Source of the DNA: an uncultured cyanobacterium | GTDB lineage: Bacteria; Cyanobacteriota; Cyanobacteriia; Cyanobacteriales; Nostocaceae | Direction of reading: 5' to 3' | DNA length: 40,061 bases | Assembly: GCA_903848645.1 (NCBI GenBank) | Contig: CAINGU010000034.1 | Location: 1-40,061 of the forward strand | Shown here: positions 7,640 through 15,752 of the stretch, one piece after another | Layout of the letters: each line of letters opens with the position of its first letter | Position numbering within the stretch: position 1 is the first letter of the stretch | Position numbers and translations under genes: made by a program | The notes under the pieces: generated by a model | The model's input: only the letters and a program-made list of their open reading frames with translations | What the model was told of the DNA's origin: nothing | Databases searched by the model: none

Positions 7640-10321
7640 TTACTCCATTGCTTCATTCACAGGGAATCTATCAATTAACTGCATAGCCCGTTGAGCATTC
7701 CGCCGCAACATATCTGGTAAATTAGGAACATGAGGAATCTGAGATAATAAATCCAGTGTACGGCGTAAAATTCGCACTACGTCCCCTTCATCTAAAGTGG
7801 TTTTTTCACATAATACTTTCCACTCTACCCCTAGCGCCCACTGTTCCACCAAGGAAATCAAGCCGATAAAACGAGTTTCCAAGCCGACAGGTAAGGCTAC
7901 ACCATGACGATACTGCACCTTTAACACAGCACGGCGAATGGGTTGCAATGTTAACCAAGCTGCATCCGCTTCTGGAGATAGATTAAAGTCAACTTTCGTA
8001 TCTGGACGCGGGCTTTCAGTCACTAAAGCGGCTATGACTGCTGCTAAGTTATGGGGACCAATATTATCTAATTCACCACTGGACAAAACTAAACCTAACC
8101 ACAACTCATTTTCACCGCGAATAGCCGCCGCAATTTGTCCTAATTTGGTGGGGACTAAATTATCTAAACATTCAAAAGATTGCAAGATTTCAATTAAACA
8201 GAGAAACTCTTCCCAATATCTTTGAGATTGTAATGATACTTGCTCTTGTAAATGTTCAATTTCTGCTTCTAATTCTACACAACGCGCCCTATTTTTAAAT
8301 ATTTTGGCAATATTCCCCGATTTGTAAATGGGATGGTTTTCTAACTGTTCTTGGACAGCAGTTAAACGACTGAGTTGCTCCCGTACTTCTGTAGGTAGAT
8401 GATTAAATTCTTCAGGATTGGGTATACTTTGAGCGATCGCAATGGTGCTTTCATCACCACGGATTGATTGTCCTCGTTTCAAGCTCAATTCTGAAGGTGG
8501 TATTAGCTCCGCTGGAACTTCTACCCGTGGCATTTCTGCATACATATCTAATATATCTGCTGAAGTTGCCACATACCAACGATTATTTTGCCCTAGGCAG
8601 ACAAAGTAAGATGTTTCACCAACACTCACGGCTTTGTCAACCAACACTACTGTTATCGGTAGGGGTGACATGGCGTTTCTGTCGTTGAGACTCAACATAG
8701 TTCCAGATATGGCAAAATCCAGCATCATTGCTAATTGTGCCTGTCTATCTTCCTGTGCTTGTTCTTGCAAGGTTTTGAAAATTTGGCGTTCTACTTTCAG
8801 CCGTTGACGCAATTTTTCATATACCATCAATTCATTTTCATCAACGGCCGCCAGTTGTGACTGAATTTGCGATAATTCCCCTTGAACTTGCGCCAGTTCT
8901 TCAAAATCTGGTTGCAGATGCAAGTTAGACATATATTGTCCAAAACTGCGTTCTATCAGTTCTCTGGCTTTTTCTATGGTGTGAGTTTGCAGCAGGTTTA
9001 ATACCATGCCGTAACTGGGTGTAAACTGACTAACTAAAGGATCAGCTTTAGATGTAGCTAAATAGGATGCTTCTTTTGCACCTTCAAAGGGTGTCTGCAA
9101 TGTCACTACATAACCTTGGAGATCCATGCCCCGACGACCAGCACGACCTGCCATTTGCAAGAATTCCGAAGCATTGAGCAAGCGGTGTCCATTGTCAGTC
9201 CGCTTAGACAAAGTAGAAATTACTGTTGTCCGGGCGGGCATATTAATTCCCGCTGCTAAGGTTTCGGTGGCGAATACGACTTTAATTAATCCCTGTTGAA
9301 ACAGTTCTTCGACGAATCCTTTCCAAGCTGGTAAAATCCCGGCATGGTGGGCAGCTATGCCTCGATACAGTGGAGCAACTTGTCCAGCCCTGCCAGCATC
9401 GGGATTTTTGCGTAAAAATTCATCAATTTGTTGCCGCAGGATTTGGGACTCATCATTATTAACTAACCATAAATCACCAACTTCTTCGACAGCTTTATCA
9501 CAGCCCCGACGACTGAAAATAAAGTAAATCGCAGGGAGCATATCCCGTTCTTGCAGTTGGCTGAGGGTATAAATAATACCTGGCGGTTCTGGTCTACCAG
9601 CTTTGCCTTTTTCCCAATATCCTTTTTTAGCCTTTTTGACTAAGCGGGGGTTAATTTTGGTATTAGTTTCATTTAATAAGGGAAATAACCCTTTGGGATT
9701 ACAAAAGTTAAATTCTAAGGGAACGGGGCGAAAATCGGAGTAAATCAGGTCTGTGGGACCATGAACGTGATTTAACCAACTGGTAAGTTGATCACTGTTG
9801 GCAACGGTGGCAGAAAGGGCTACAAGTTGGACGGCACGGGGACAGTAGATGATTGATTCTTCCCACACTGTACCCCGTTGGCGATCATTCATGTAGTGGC
9901 ACTCATCTAGCACCACAGCCTCAACGTCGGTTAAGGAGATGCCGATTTGACCTATGGGTGTACCATAGAGCATATTGCGGAAAATTTCTGTGGTCATGAC
10001 CAAAATGGGTGCATCCCTGTGAATGGAAGCATCTCCGGTGAGGAGTCCCACTTGATCAAACCCAAATTTTTCGCGGAAGTCTCGAAGTTTTTGATTAGAT
10101 AACGCCTTCAAGGGAGTGGTGTAAAATACCCGTTTCCCGCGAGATAAGGCGCGATAGATAGCATATTCCCCGATGAGGGTCTTTCCTGAACCTGTGGGCG
10201 CACAGACAACTACTGAACGGTCAGCATTGAGGGAGGCGATCGCTTCTTTCTGGAATTGATCTAATTCAAAGGGGAATATTGACCCAAGGTCAATTTCATT
10301 AGCAAAGTCGGAATAATTCAC
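7640..10321 (-). CDS. Ski2/Mtr4-like DEAD/DEAH-box RNA helicase
   Basis: An 893-residue superfamily 2 helicase. Motif I is APTGSGKT (41-48), Ia TTPLKALSNQK (68-78), II DECH (139-142), III LSATVAN (about 168-174), and VI QMAGRAGRRGMD (about 391-402). A long helical, Glu/Gln-rich region (about 470-540) with coiled-coil character precedes a C-terminal DSHCT-like domain (about 720-880). This architecture is that of Ski2/Mtr4/HelY helicases that unwind structured RNA, often for the exosome or degradosome; the bacterial partner is unknown. The start appears to be GTG at 10321. It is monocistronic on the minus strand, tail to tail with sir. Function in RNA turnover is inferred from family. Confidence 0.92.
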   Translation of the reverse strand: MNYSDFANEIDLGSIFPFELDQFQKEAIASLNADRSVVVCAPTGSGKTLIGEYAIYRALSRGKRVFYTTPLKALSNQKLRDFREKFGFDQVGLLTGDASIHRDAPILVMTTEIFRNMLYGTPIGQIGISLTDVEAVVLDECHYMNDRQRGTVWEESIIYCPRAVQLVALSATVANSDQLTSWLNHVHGPTDLIYSDFRPVPLEFNFCNPKGLFPLLNETNTKINPRLVKKAKKGYWEKGKAGRPEPPGIIYTLSQLQERDMLPAIYFIFSRRGCDKAVEEVGDLWLVNNDESQILRQQIDEFLRKNPDAGRAGQVAPLYRGIAAHHAGILPAWKGFVEELFQQGLIKVVFATETLAAGINMPARTTVISTLSKRTDNGHRLLNASEFLQMAGRAGRRGMDLQGYVVTLQTPFEGAKEASYLATSKADPLVSQFTPSYGMVLNLLQTHTIEKARELIERSFGQYMSNLHLQPDFEELAQVQGELSQIQSQLAAVDENELMVYEKLRQRLKVERQIFKTLQEQAQEDRQAQLAMMLDFAISGTMLSLNDRNAMSPLPITVVLVDKAVSVGETSYFVCLGQNNRWYVATSADILDMYAEMPRVEVPAELIPPSELSLKRGQSIRGDESTIAIAQSIPNPEEFNHLPTEVREQLSRLTAVQEQLENHPIYKSGNIAKIFKNRARCVELEAEIEHLQEQVSLQSQRYWEEFLCLIEILQSFECLDNLVPTKLGQIAAAIRGENELWLGLVLSSGELDNIGPHNLAAVIAALVTESPRPDTKVDFNLSPEADAAWLTLQPIRRAVLKVQYRHGVALPVGLETRFIGLISLVEQWALGVEWKVLCEKTTLDEGDVVRILRRTLDLLSQIPHVPNLPDMLRRNAQRAMQLIDRFPVNEAME

Positions 10322-10427
10322 TCAATCATAATTTACAAGCAGACTATCTACTATCATAACGTGATTCGTGGTTTGCTACGTTGACAGGAAAAGCTGAGTT
10401 GTGAAGGTGTTACTGAGCTTTTTTTGA

Positions 10428-11075
10428 TTATTTTACTATTTCGGCAATTTTGCGGAGAACTCGACAGGCAGATTCTAATTCGCTTTGGGTAGCCAGTGGG
10501 GCAAATACTCGTAATATGGCATAGTGTTGATTTTCTATTTTGACAAACACAATATCGTCACCATTGGTTAACATTCCAAAGTTAGGTAAATCAGTGTTGG
10601 GACTAGCCATTAAGTAAGCCAGGGTTTGTGGCAATGCTGACCACACTGATAACATGGTTTTTTTTGATTCTAAAACAATTACCCATAAGCGGTCTTGCAA
10701 TACCAGTAAATCTATTCGACCCTGGAGAGTTTCTTCGCTATCAGCTATTGTTATTTGCACAGATTCTTCAGCTTTGATGCGAAAAGGTGGATCATATAAA
10801 CCTGCAACGGTCAGCAATGGAGAAACGAGTAATAGCATTACTGTACTTTCTAATAAATGCCCATCTGAACGATGATAAATATAACGTTTCCATAAGATTT
10901 CTAGGTTGGTGCGGTCATTAGAGTTAATTTCAGGTAATTGATCATGCCATTCTGTAAAAAAATCCTGAGATTCATTGCGACTCAAGCCAAATCGTTTTTC
11001 TGCTTCAGCGATGGTGGTGATAGTTTCAGTAACGGCTAGTGTTTGCATGGTGGATTTTTGTCTCAGTAGTTGCAT
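10428..11075 (-). CDS. PD-(D/E)XK nuclease-like protein
   Basis: A 215-residue protein (205 if the internal ATG at 11048 is used). The core from about 110 to 150 has GRIDLLVLQDRLWVIVLESKK, i.e. an Asp followed by the E-x-K pair of the PD-(D/E)XK nuclease fold, and an upstream helix with RSDGHLLESTVM that could supply another acidic residue. Similar cyanobacterial proteins are often labelled restriction endonuclease subunit R, resembling the N-terminal nuclease domain of HsdR, but there is no helicase part or methylase nearby, so it is not a type I enzyme by itself. DNA cleavage or a repurposed binding role is inferred. It is at the left edge of the accessory patch. Confidence 0.65.
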   Translation of the reverse strand: MQLLRQKSTMQTLAVTETITTIAEAEKRFGLSRNESQDFFTEWHDQLPEINSNDRTNLEILWKRYIYHRSDGHLLESTVMLLLVSPLLTVAGLYDPPFRIKAEESVQITIADSEETLQGRIDLLVLQDRLWVIVLESKKTMLSVWSALPQTLAYLMASPNTDLPNFGMLTNGDDIVFVKIENQHYAILRVFAPLATQSELESACRVLRKIAEIVK

Positions 11076-11122
11076 CTACGATAAAATAATTTCACCGACC
11101 TGATTTTATCTAAAACTCTATT

Positions 11123-11371
11123 ATGACTATTGCTGAACAGATTTATGCGATCGCTAAAACCCTTCCCCAAGATCAAGCTGATGAGATTTTGACTTTTGCT
11201 GAATTTATCCGTGCTAAACATCTAAACGCTAACCAAACTGTTAAAAATATTGATCAGTTACCTTGGTCAGAATTTGTTTATTCACTTGCAGGAACTTGGA
11301 AAGATGACTTTCCCACTTTAGAAGAAATTCGCACCGACTCAGGACAAGACATCTTGCGGGAGAGCCTTTAG
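11123..11371 (+). CDS. VapB-like antitoxin (DUF2281-type)
   Basis: An 82-residue protein whose N-terminus (MTIAEQIYAIAKTLPQDQAD, ILTFAEFIRAK) matches the short dimerising helices of the DUF2281 antitoxin family, followed by a flexible tail with SLAGTWKDDFPTLEEIR that typically wraps the toxin. It would neutralise a PIN-domain ribonuclease encoded directly downstream; that gene is broken here (11372-11476). The stop TAG is immediately followed by the ATG of the toxin remnant, the usual translational coupling of vapBC. As the toxin is dead, this is probably a solitary antitoxin. A HIP1-like CGATCGC lies within the gene at about 11147. Confidence 0.78.
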   Translation: MTIAEQIYAIAKTLPQDQADEILTFAEFIRAKHLNANQTVKNIDQLPWSEFVYSLAGTWKDDFPTLEEIRTDSGQDILRESL

Positions 11372-11476
11372 ATGTAAGTTTTGGATACCAACACCCTAAT
11401 TTATTATTTCAAAGGTCAAGGACAAGTTGCTGAAAATCTTGCTAATGTCTCTGCTCAGGAAATTATCAATAATTAG
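11372..11476 (+). pseudogene. vapC (PIN-domain toxin) remnant
   Basis: Directly after the antitoxin, ATG is followed by TAA and then an open frame VLDTNTLIYYFKGQGQVAEN and on to VSAQEIINN before a stop. VLDTNTLIYYFKG is the hallmark N-terminus of a VapC PIN-domain ribonuclease, with the first catalytic Asp. Restoring codon 2 (TAA from, for example, TAT) would give a normal start. The protein nevertheless ends after about 33 codons, lacking the remaining three acidic residues. So the toxin is doubly inactivated: early nonsense and 3-prime truncation. Confidence 0.8.
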
Positions 11477-11483
11477 CAAAAAT

Positions 11484-12410
11484 CTAAGATTTGCTTTCCT
11501 TTGCCAAGTTGATTTCCAATTGATTGATTTTTTTAAAAGCTCTCTTAAAATTATCCTTGAACTCTTCAATACTATCTGATAACTGCATTACAGTGATCAA
11601 CTTTGTGAGATGACGCTCTAAGTGAGGAACTCCAATATTTTCGGTGAGATGTTGATGGTGTTTACGTCTTCTGTTACCACTTTCTAAAGTAGGATTTCTA
11701 CTTTCAAGTTCTTTCAAAATCTCAGGGGACATCTCGTTGTAAACAAAATCTTTAGTGAATTTGCCAATAAATGGTGTTCTTTTCAGAGATAGGGGATCAT
11801 ACTTCCAGCCATACAGTCTAAAAATTTCTTGATAGTATTCCCTTGGAAAACGTGAAGTCCAAGGCAGGAACTCTTCAGCTATATATTGCGACAATAAAGC
11901 CTGTAAGGCATCTTTTTCACGATCATATTGATACCCTGTTGCCTCATCAATTAATCCTGTTATACCAACTTTAGCTAAAGCACGAAGCAATATCTGGGAA
12001 TGATCAACAATTTTCATTTGTGAAGCAACAAGAACTGAAGGATTGGCTTTGTTCGCTTCTAAGTAGAGATCACAAATGAGAGGAATAAGTTCTGCATTAT
12101 GTCCAGAAGCAATAGTCCCATTAGTATGAAAATAGTGAATAACCTTACACTTCTCTCTTAATTCATTAGTAACATAAGGTAATAGATTTGCTGCACCAAT
12201 GATAGAAGGTAAACCTTCTTGCCTTTTCTCACCTTTTGTAGGGCGGTCAAAAGCACGAAAAAGTCCTTGCTGGGAAATAATACGTTTACCGTTCTTCAAT
12301 ACAGCACAAGGGATTTTAGCACCGACAATATTAAGATAACCCCTATGTGTAGCTTCAAAGACAGGGTAATCAGTATCAATAACTTCAGGTTGAATAGGTT
12401 GCTCTGACAT
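11484..12410 (-). CDS. P63C domain-containing protein
   Basis: 308 residues from the preferred ATG at 12410 (MSEQPIQPEVID); the longer ATG at 12431 lies inside a probable operator and is less likely. The C-terminal third (about 190-270, FLPWTSRFPREYYQEIFRLY and PFIGKFTKDFVYNEM) matches the P63C domain, found in phage and mobile-element proteins. The N-terminal half (ATHRGYLNIVGAKIPCAVL, RIISQQGLFRAF) resembles the common partner region of these proteins. The molecular function of the family is not established; phage or plasmid origin is likely. GGAAA at about 12415-12419 could serve as ribosome site. It is divergent from the RelE-like gene. Confidence 0.75.
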   Translation of the reverse strand: MSEQPIQPEVIDTDYPVFEATHRGYLNIVGAKIPCAVLKNGKRIISQQGLFRAFDRPTKGEKRQEGLPSIIGAANLLPYVTNELREKCKVIHYFHTNGTIASGHNAELIPLICDLYLEANKANPSVLVASQMKIVDHSQILLRALAKVGITGLIDEATGYQYDREKDALQALLSQYIAEEFLPWTSRFPREYYQEIFRLYGWKYDPLSLKRTPFIGKFTKDFVYNEMSPEILKELESRNPTLESGNRRRKHHQHLTENIGVPHLERHLTKLITVMQLSDSIEEFKDNFKRAFKKINQLEINLAKESKS

Positions 12411-12427
12411 ACATTTCCGAATAAAGG

Positions 12428-12458
12428 TCACATGACCATAATATCATCACGTGACCAT
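12428..12458. promoter_or_regulatory. Probable operator: two direct TCACRTGACCAT repeats
   Basis: TCACATGACCAT (12428-12439) and TCACGTGACCAT (12447-12458) are direct repeats 19 bases apart, about two helical turns. Each is itself nearly palindromic (GGTCACATGACC, CACGTG). They lie between the divergent P63C and RelE-like genes and just upstream of the P63C start, as expected for a repressor-binding site. The binding protein is unknown. Confidence 0.55.
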
Positions 12459-12587
12459 TTGTCAAGAAAGCTTTTTCTTTTCAATGCACTGGGTTCATCT
12501 CCGCAAATCAACTTGCTCCAATAAGGGCTATGATGTGAGAATAAAACTCGACTTTGCGTCCTCCTGCTACTTTATGGAGATATGAAT

Positions 12588-12836
12588 ATGACTGTACAGT
12601 TCAGAGAAAAAGCGTTGATGGCTTATGAAACCATGCCATCAAGTCAGAAAAATAGGGTTTCTAAAGTAATAAAGCAGCTAGATGTCGATAAATCACAGCA
12701 ATTAAAGTCTGATAAACTTGAGGATACAGATACGTGGGTAGTCAAAGTAGATCCCACAGTACGGCTACTATTTAAAAAAACAGATCAGGGTTTTTTGATA
12801 ATTGATATTATTGACCGCAAAAATGAACATTATTAG
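12588..12836 (+). CDS. RelE/ParE-superfamily-like protein
   Basis: 82 residues from ATG 12588, chosen over ATG 12582 because GGAGA (12576-12580) is seven bases before it. The pattern VQFREKALMAYETMPSSQKN with VSKVIKQL helices, then WVVKVDPTVRLLFKK, FLIIDIIDRKNEHY reproduces the helix-helix-beta sheet order of RelE/ParE toxins, with Arg in RLLF and the C-terminal IDIIDRKN strand. No cognate antitoxin is adjacent; the next gene overlaps by one base (TAGTG) and is a truncated DUF4263-like ORF. It may be a toxin relic, an antitoxin-free orphan, or a domain recruited to an anti-phage operon. Moderate certainty for fold, low for activity. Confidence 0.62.
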   Translation: MTVQFREKALMAYETMPSSQKNRVSKVIKQLDVDKSQQLKSDKLEDTDTWVVKVDPTVRLLFKKTDQGFLIIDIIDRKNEHY

Positions 12837-13153
12837 TGATCACACTTTTTCCTTATAAGTTTGATATCAACAAATGTGATCAACAGATCCAAGAACTGCA
12901 ACATTTCCTAACAACTAATTTAGCAATTTCAGAAACTGGAGAAAATGGACTACAGAAGTTTTTCTCAGAGCGACCAAACTTAATTCTTTTACTTGGATAT
13001 TGGCATTTTGGGCTAGAACCAGCTTTTTATAAGCCCGAAGTAAGTTTATTTAGTAATGAGTTTAGAGCAGACTTTGTTGTTGCTGATGATCAATTGCTTC
13101 AGGAGTCAATAGAAAAACTATCTACTCTAAAAGCGAGTGATGAGATTGAATAA
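12836..13153 (+). CDS. Truncated DUF4263 (Shedu-like) N-terminal ORF
   Basis: A 105-residue ORF whose GTG start shares one base with the preceding stop (TAGTG), suggesting coupling. ELQHFLTTNLAISETGENGLQ, FFSERPNLILLLG and VSLFSNEFRADFVVADDQ match, by memory, the region before the nuclease core of DUF4263/Shedu-type proteins (family form: fffkerP-L..LLG ... D-VVGD). The catalytic Glu/Lys core that normally follows (about 150 residues) is absent: after ADDQ the sequence runs into LLQESIEKLSTLKASDEIE and stops. So this is probably a 3-prime-truncated defence nuclease, not an active one. An independent small protein is the alternative. Confidence 0.45.
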   Translation: MITLFPYKFDINKCDQQIQELQHFLTTNLAISETGENGLQKFFSERPNLILLLGYWHFGLEPAFYKPEVSLFSNEFRADFVVADDQLLQESIEKLSTLKASDEIE

Positions 13154-13186
13154 AGCAATTCAAAAACAATCCCAAAAAACCAGTAG

Positions 13187-13318
13187 AAACTTATTGCTGT
13201 TACAGTTGGTACTATCGTTGGCTTAATGGCATCTGGACACAGTGCCAATGATATCCTTAAGGCTTACCCCTACCTTGAAGAAGCAGATATCTATGAAGCT
13301 CTTGCCTATGCTGCATGA
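13187..13318 (+). pseudogene. DUF433 (VapB45-like antitoxin) remnant
   Basis: The frame after an in-frame TAG (13184-13186) reads KLIAVTVGTIVGLMASGHSA NDILKAYPYL EEADIYEALAYAA then TGA. VGTIVGLMASG, DILKAYPYL and DIYEALAYAA are the core of the DUF433 helix-turn-helix family, which acts as antitoxin to PIN-like toxins. No start codon at the right distance, the N-terminal strand is missing and the TGA stands where family members usually have a tryptophan codon (AYAAW). It is a fragment. Confidence 0.7.
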
Positions 13319-13429
13319 CGGGGCTTTACAAGCAAATATTCTGCATAAAAACAGAAAAGTTATTATAGTAGATTTTATCTCTCAGACCACAGGTTAAAAG
13401 GTTTATTACCATCTAAAATTAATTGAATT

Positions 13430-13936
13430 ATGCCAAATCTTCACGAACTAATTGACAGTAATTTCCATCATCCACACTACGGACGATTACTACAGCATCG
13501 TGATCATCGCAATCCGAGTATTTTACACTACTCCATACAACTTAATGATTGGGATTCTCTAGCGTGGGAACCAATTCATGCTGGTAGAGAAAAAGATACT
13601 GGAAGGCTGGCAATTTGGCCTATTGATTGGAATCATTTTCAACCTGACCAAGCACGAAGTTGGCACAGGGAACAGATACATCAGGCTTTGCATATTTCTG
13701 TGAAAGAGTTTCACGAAAACTGGCACTATGAACTTTATCGCTTCAATTGCGAACATTGGGCGCGAGTTGTATCAACGGGAGACTGTAGATGCTACCAGAT
13801 TGCTGAGTTCAAAAAGTTGCAAAACATTCCCGTTCTCGGTTTTCTGATTGTCGGTATTGCTGGAGCAGTAACAGGCGCATGGGAACATAATGGATATGCT
13901 CAAAAAGTAGTTGAAAAAGTTTGTTGTGCAGCATAA
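13430..13936 (+). CDS. LRAT/NC-domain protein with C-terminal hydrophobic segment
   Basis: A 168-residue protein. A conserved His (H33, ILHYSIQLND) and NCEHW (106-110, Cys107 as nucleophile) match the permuted papain-like LRAT/NC domain of acyltransferases and hydrolases such as NlpC/P60 relatives, whose human member modifies retinol and whose bacterial substrates are mostly unknown. Residues about 132-152 (IPVLGFLIVGIAGAVTGAW) form a hydrophobic segment that may anchor the protein. Cys119 and Cys121 and a C-terminal CC give extra cysteines. No clear ribosome site precedes ATG 13430. It sits alone between the toxin remnants and holB. Confidence 0.75.
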   Translation: MPNLHELIDSNFHHPHYGRLLQHRDHRNPSILHYSIQLNDWDSLAWEPIHAGREKDTGRLAIWPIDWNHFQPDQARSWHREQIHQALHISVKEFHENWHYELYRFNCEHWARVVSTGDCRCYQIAEFKKLQNIPVLGFLIVGIAGAVTGAWEHNGYAQKVVEKVCCAA

Positions 13937-14010
13937 TATTATTCTCCTGTGATCAATTACCTGACATTTTGCCTTGTCATAACGACAATTTTTAACCCCA
14001 ACCTATTTAA

Positions 14011-14961
14011 CTATATTTGCGATATTTGAAATAAAGCTAAAAATGTACATTCCCAAACCAAACGAGGTTGGGCATAACAAAGTAAATGTTTCCGAGTTTT
14101 TTCTAACTGTTGGATAATTTTCGGTTCATGTATTTGTTGCCAATAATATTGTTGTAAATAATCAATTAACCATAATTGCGCTTCTGTATCTAATTCCTTA
14201 TCAATTTTCTTGCCTAATTCTAAAGCATGACGATAAGATGTTGGTGTTTTTTTCACCTGTGCAATAAACTCGCTAGGAATAGTTTGCAATTGTTGATAAG
14301 ATGAAATTGCATTTCCTGGACTCCCTGCGGCTATATTTAAAACTTCTGGATGTTGCAAAATATCCGCATTTCCTGTTTGAGTTAATACCTGAGTCATAGC
14401 ATCAGTATCCAACCGATAAAAAGGGATTTTCTGACAACGAGATACTAAAGTTGGTAACACAGATTCTGGGGAAGGGGCAATTAAAATTAACGTCGCTTTT
14501 CCTGGTTCTTCCAAAGTTTTTAATAAGGCATTTGCCGCAGATTCCGCCATAGTTTCTGCTTGTTCTAAAACTATGACATTTCGCGCTGCTTCCAAGGGTG
14601 GACGAGAAAGAAATTGTGTAATTTCTCGAATTTGTTCTAAACGAATTACTGGTGGGGCTTTGCGTTTAACTCCCTTTTCTGTTGCTTCCGCTGGGGTGAG
14701 TCTTTGTCCTTGATATTGATAAGTTGGTTCTACCCACAATAAAGCCGGATGATTTCTTTGCTGAATGCGATTGTGTAAAATGGGAATTTGCTCAGGTTTT
14801 ACAGAACTAGAAAAAAGTAATTCAATAAAACACTGTGCTGCTAAACTTCTGCCCACACCTTCTGCACCCACAAACATATAAGCTGGTGCAACTCGGTGTT
14901 GTTTCACAGACTGAGTTAATAATTCTACCGCTTGCTGTTGTCCGATTAATGGCGAAAACAT
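14011..14961 (-). CDS. holB: DNA polymerase III subunit delta prime
   Basis: A 316-residue clamp-loader subunit. MFSPLIGQQQAVELLTQSV is the canonical start, followed by a degenerate P-loop (FVGAEGVGRS, no Lys), NALLKTLEEPG near 160-170 and SRCQKIPF (sensor/SRC motif) near 190. Delta-prime acts in the clamp-loading complex with tau/gamma and delta. The lack of a proper Walker lysine is typical, since delta-prime does not hydrolyse ATP. Its ATG lies two bases after the end of tmk, so the two are co-transcribed. It is not dnaX: too short and no full P-loop. Confidence 0.93.
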   Translation of the reverse strand: MFSPLIGQQQAVELLTQSVKQHRVAPAYMFVGAEGVGRSLAAQCFIELLFSSSVKPEQIPILHNRIQQRNHPALLWVEPTYQYQGQRLTPAEATEKGVKRKAPPVIRLEQIREITQFLSRPPLEAARNVIVLEQAETMAESAANALLKTLEEPGKATLILIAPSPESVLPTLVSRCQKIPFYRLDTDAMTQVLTQTGNADILQHPEVLNIAAGSPGNAISSYQQLQTIPSEFIAQVKKTPTSYRHALELGKKIDKELDTEAQLWLIDYLQQYYWQQIHEPKIIQQLEKTRKHLLCYAQPRLVWECTFLALFQISQI

Positions 14962-14963
14962 AA

Positions 14964-15590
14964 TTATGAAAACAGGCGTTGCTGTAAAATTTCCTGTATA
15001 CTTTGTTGCACAAAATCTTGACTACCACTACCATCTATCCGCACAATTCGGGATGGATTGGATGCAGCTAACTCCGTATATCCCCGCTGTACCCGCCGAT
15101 GAAAAGCAATTGTTTCCTGTTCAATTCTGTCTAATTTAGCTTGTCCACGTTTGCGCGATAGCCCTACCTCCACATCCACATCTAACCAAATAGTTAAATC
15201 ACTGGCTAAACCTCCAGTAGCAATTTGATTAAGTTGATTAATTATACTCATATTTAAACCCCTACCATAACCTTGATAAGCAATAGTAGAATCAATATAG
15301 CGATCGCATAAAATATACTTACCTGTGGCTAAATTAGGTTTTAATTCCTCTTCAATATGTTGCGCCCTATCCGCAGCATACAATAACAGTTCCGTCACTT
15401 CCCCCACTGGCTTGCTAGGTGACTTTTCTAATAATAAAGTCCGCAAATCCTTTCCTAACTCTGTTCCCCCCGGTTCACGAGTCAGTATTACGGATATATT
15501 TAAACTTTCTAACCACTGAAAACACAGTTGCATCTGAGTAGTTTTACCACAACCTTCCACCCCTTCAAATACAATTAACTTACCACTCAT
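14964..15590 (-). CDS. tmk: Thymidylate kinase
   Basis: A 208-residue enzyme phosphorylating dTMP to dTDP. The P-loop is FEGVEGCGKTTQ (residues 8-19), the DRY motif is in CDRYIDSTIAYQG (about 95-107), and LTREPGGTELG (about 35-45) and the lid region LSRKRGQAKLDRIE fit TMP kinase. It is the upstream gene of the tmk-holB pair, the usual arrangement in cyanobacteria; together they supply dTTP and clamp-loader function. The ATG at 15590 has no strong ribosome site. Confidence 0.95.
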   Translation of the reverse strand: MSGKLIVFEGVEGCGKTTQMQLCFQWLESLNISVILTREPGGTELGKDLRTLLLEKSPSKPVGEVTELLLYAADRAQHIEEELKPNLATGKYILCDRYIDSTIAYQGYGRGLNMSIINQLNQIATGGLASDLTIWLDVDVEVGLSRKRGQAKLDRIEQETIAFHRRVQRGYTELAASNPSRIVRIDGSGSQDFVQQSIQEILQQRLFS

Positions 15591-15752
15591 ATTTTAAACT
15601 TTTGCTACTACCGATTTTTTTGACTTACTTTCTCACGTCTAAAACCATACTTAATTCTGGATCGCCTGTAAAGGCGTAATATTTTACCCCTATATAATTC
15701 ACCATTGGTACAAATAGTTTATTCCTCCTTCTTCCTGCTATAACAAATACTT

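Noticed and set aside
12411-12431. Upstream ATG of the P63C gene as start
   Set aside because: It lies within the direct repeats that probably form the operator, and the downstream ATG has a better spaced GGAAA.
14011-14961. dnaX (tau/gamma) instead of holB
   Set aside because: The P-loop is degenerate and the protein is too short; it is next to tmk, as holB usually is.
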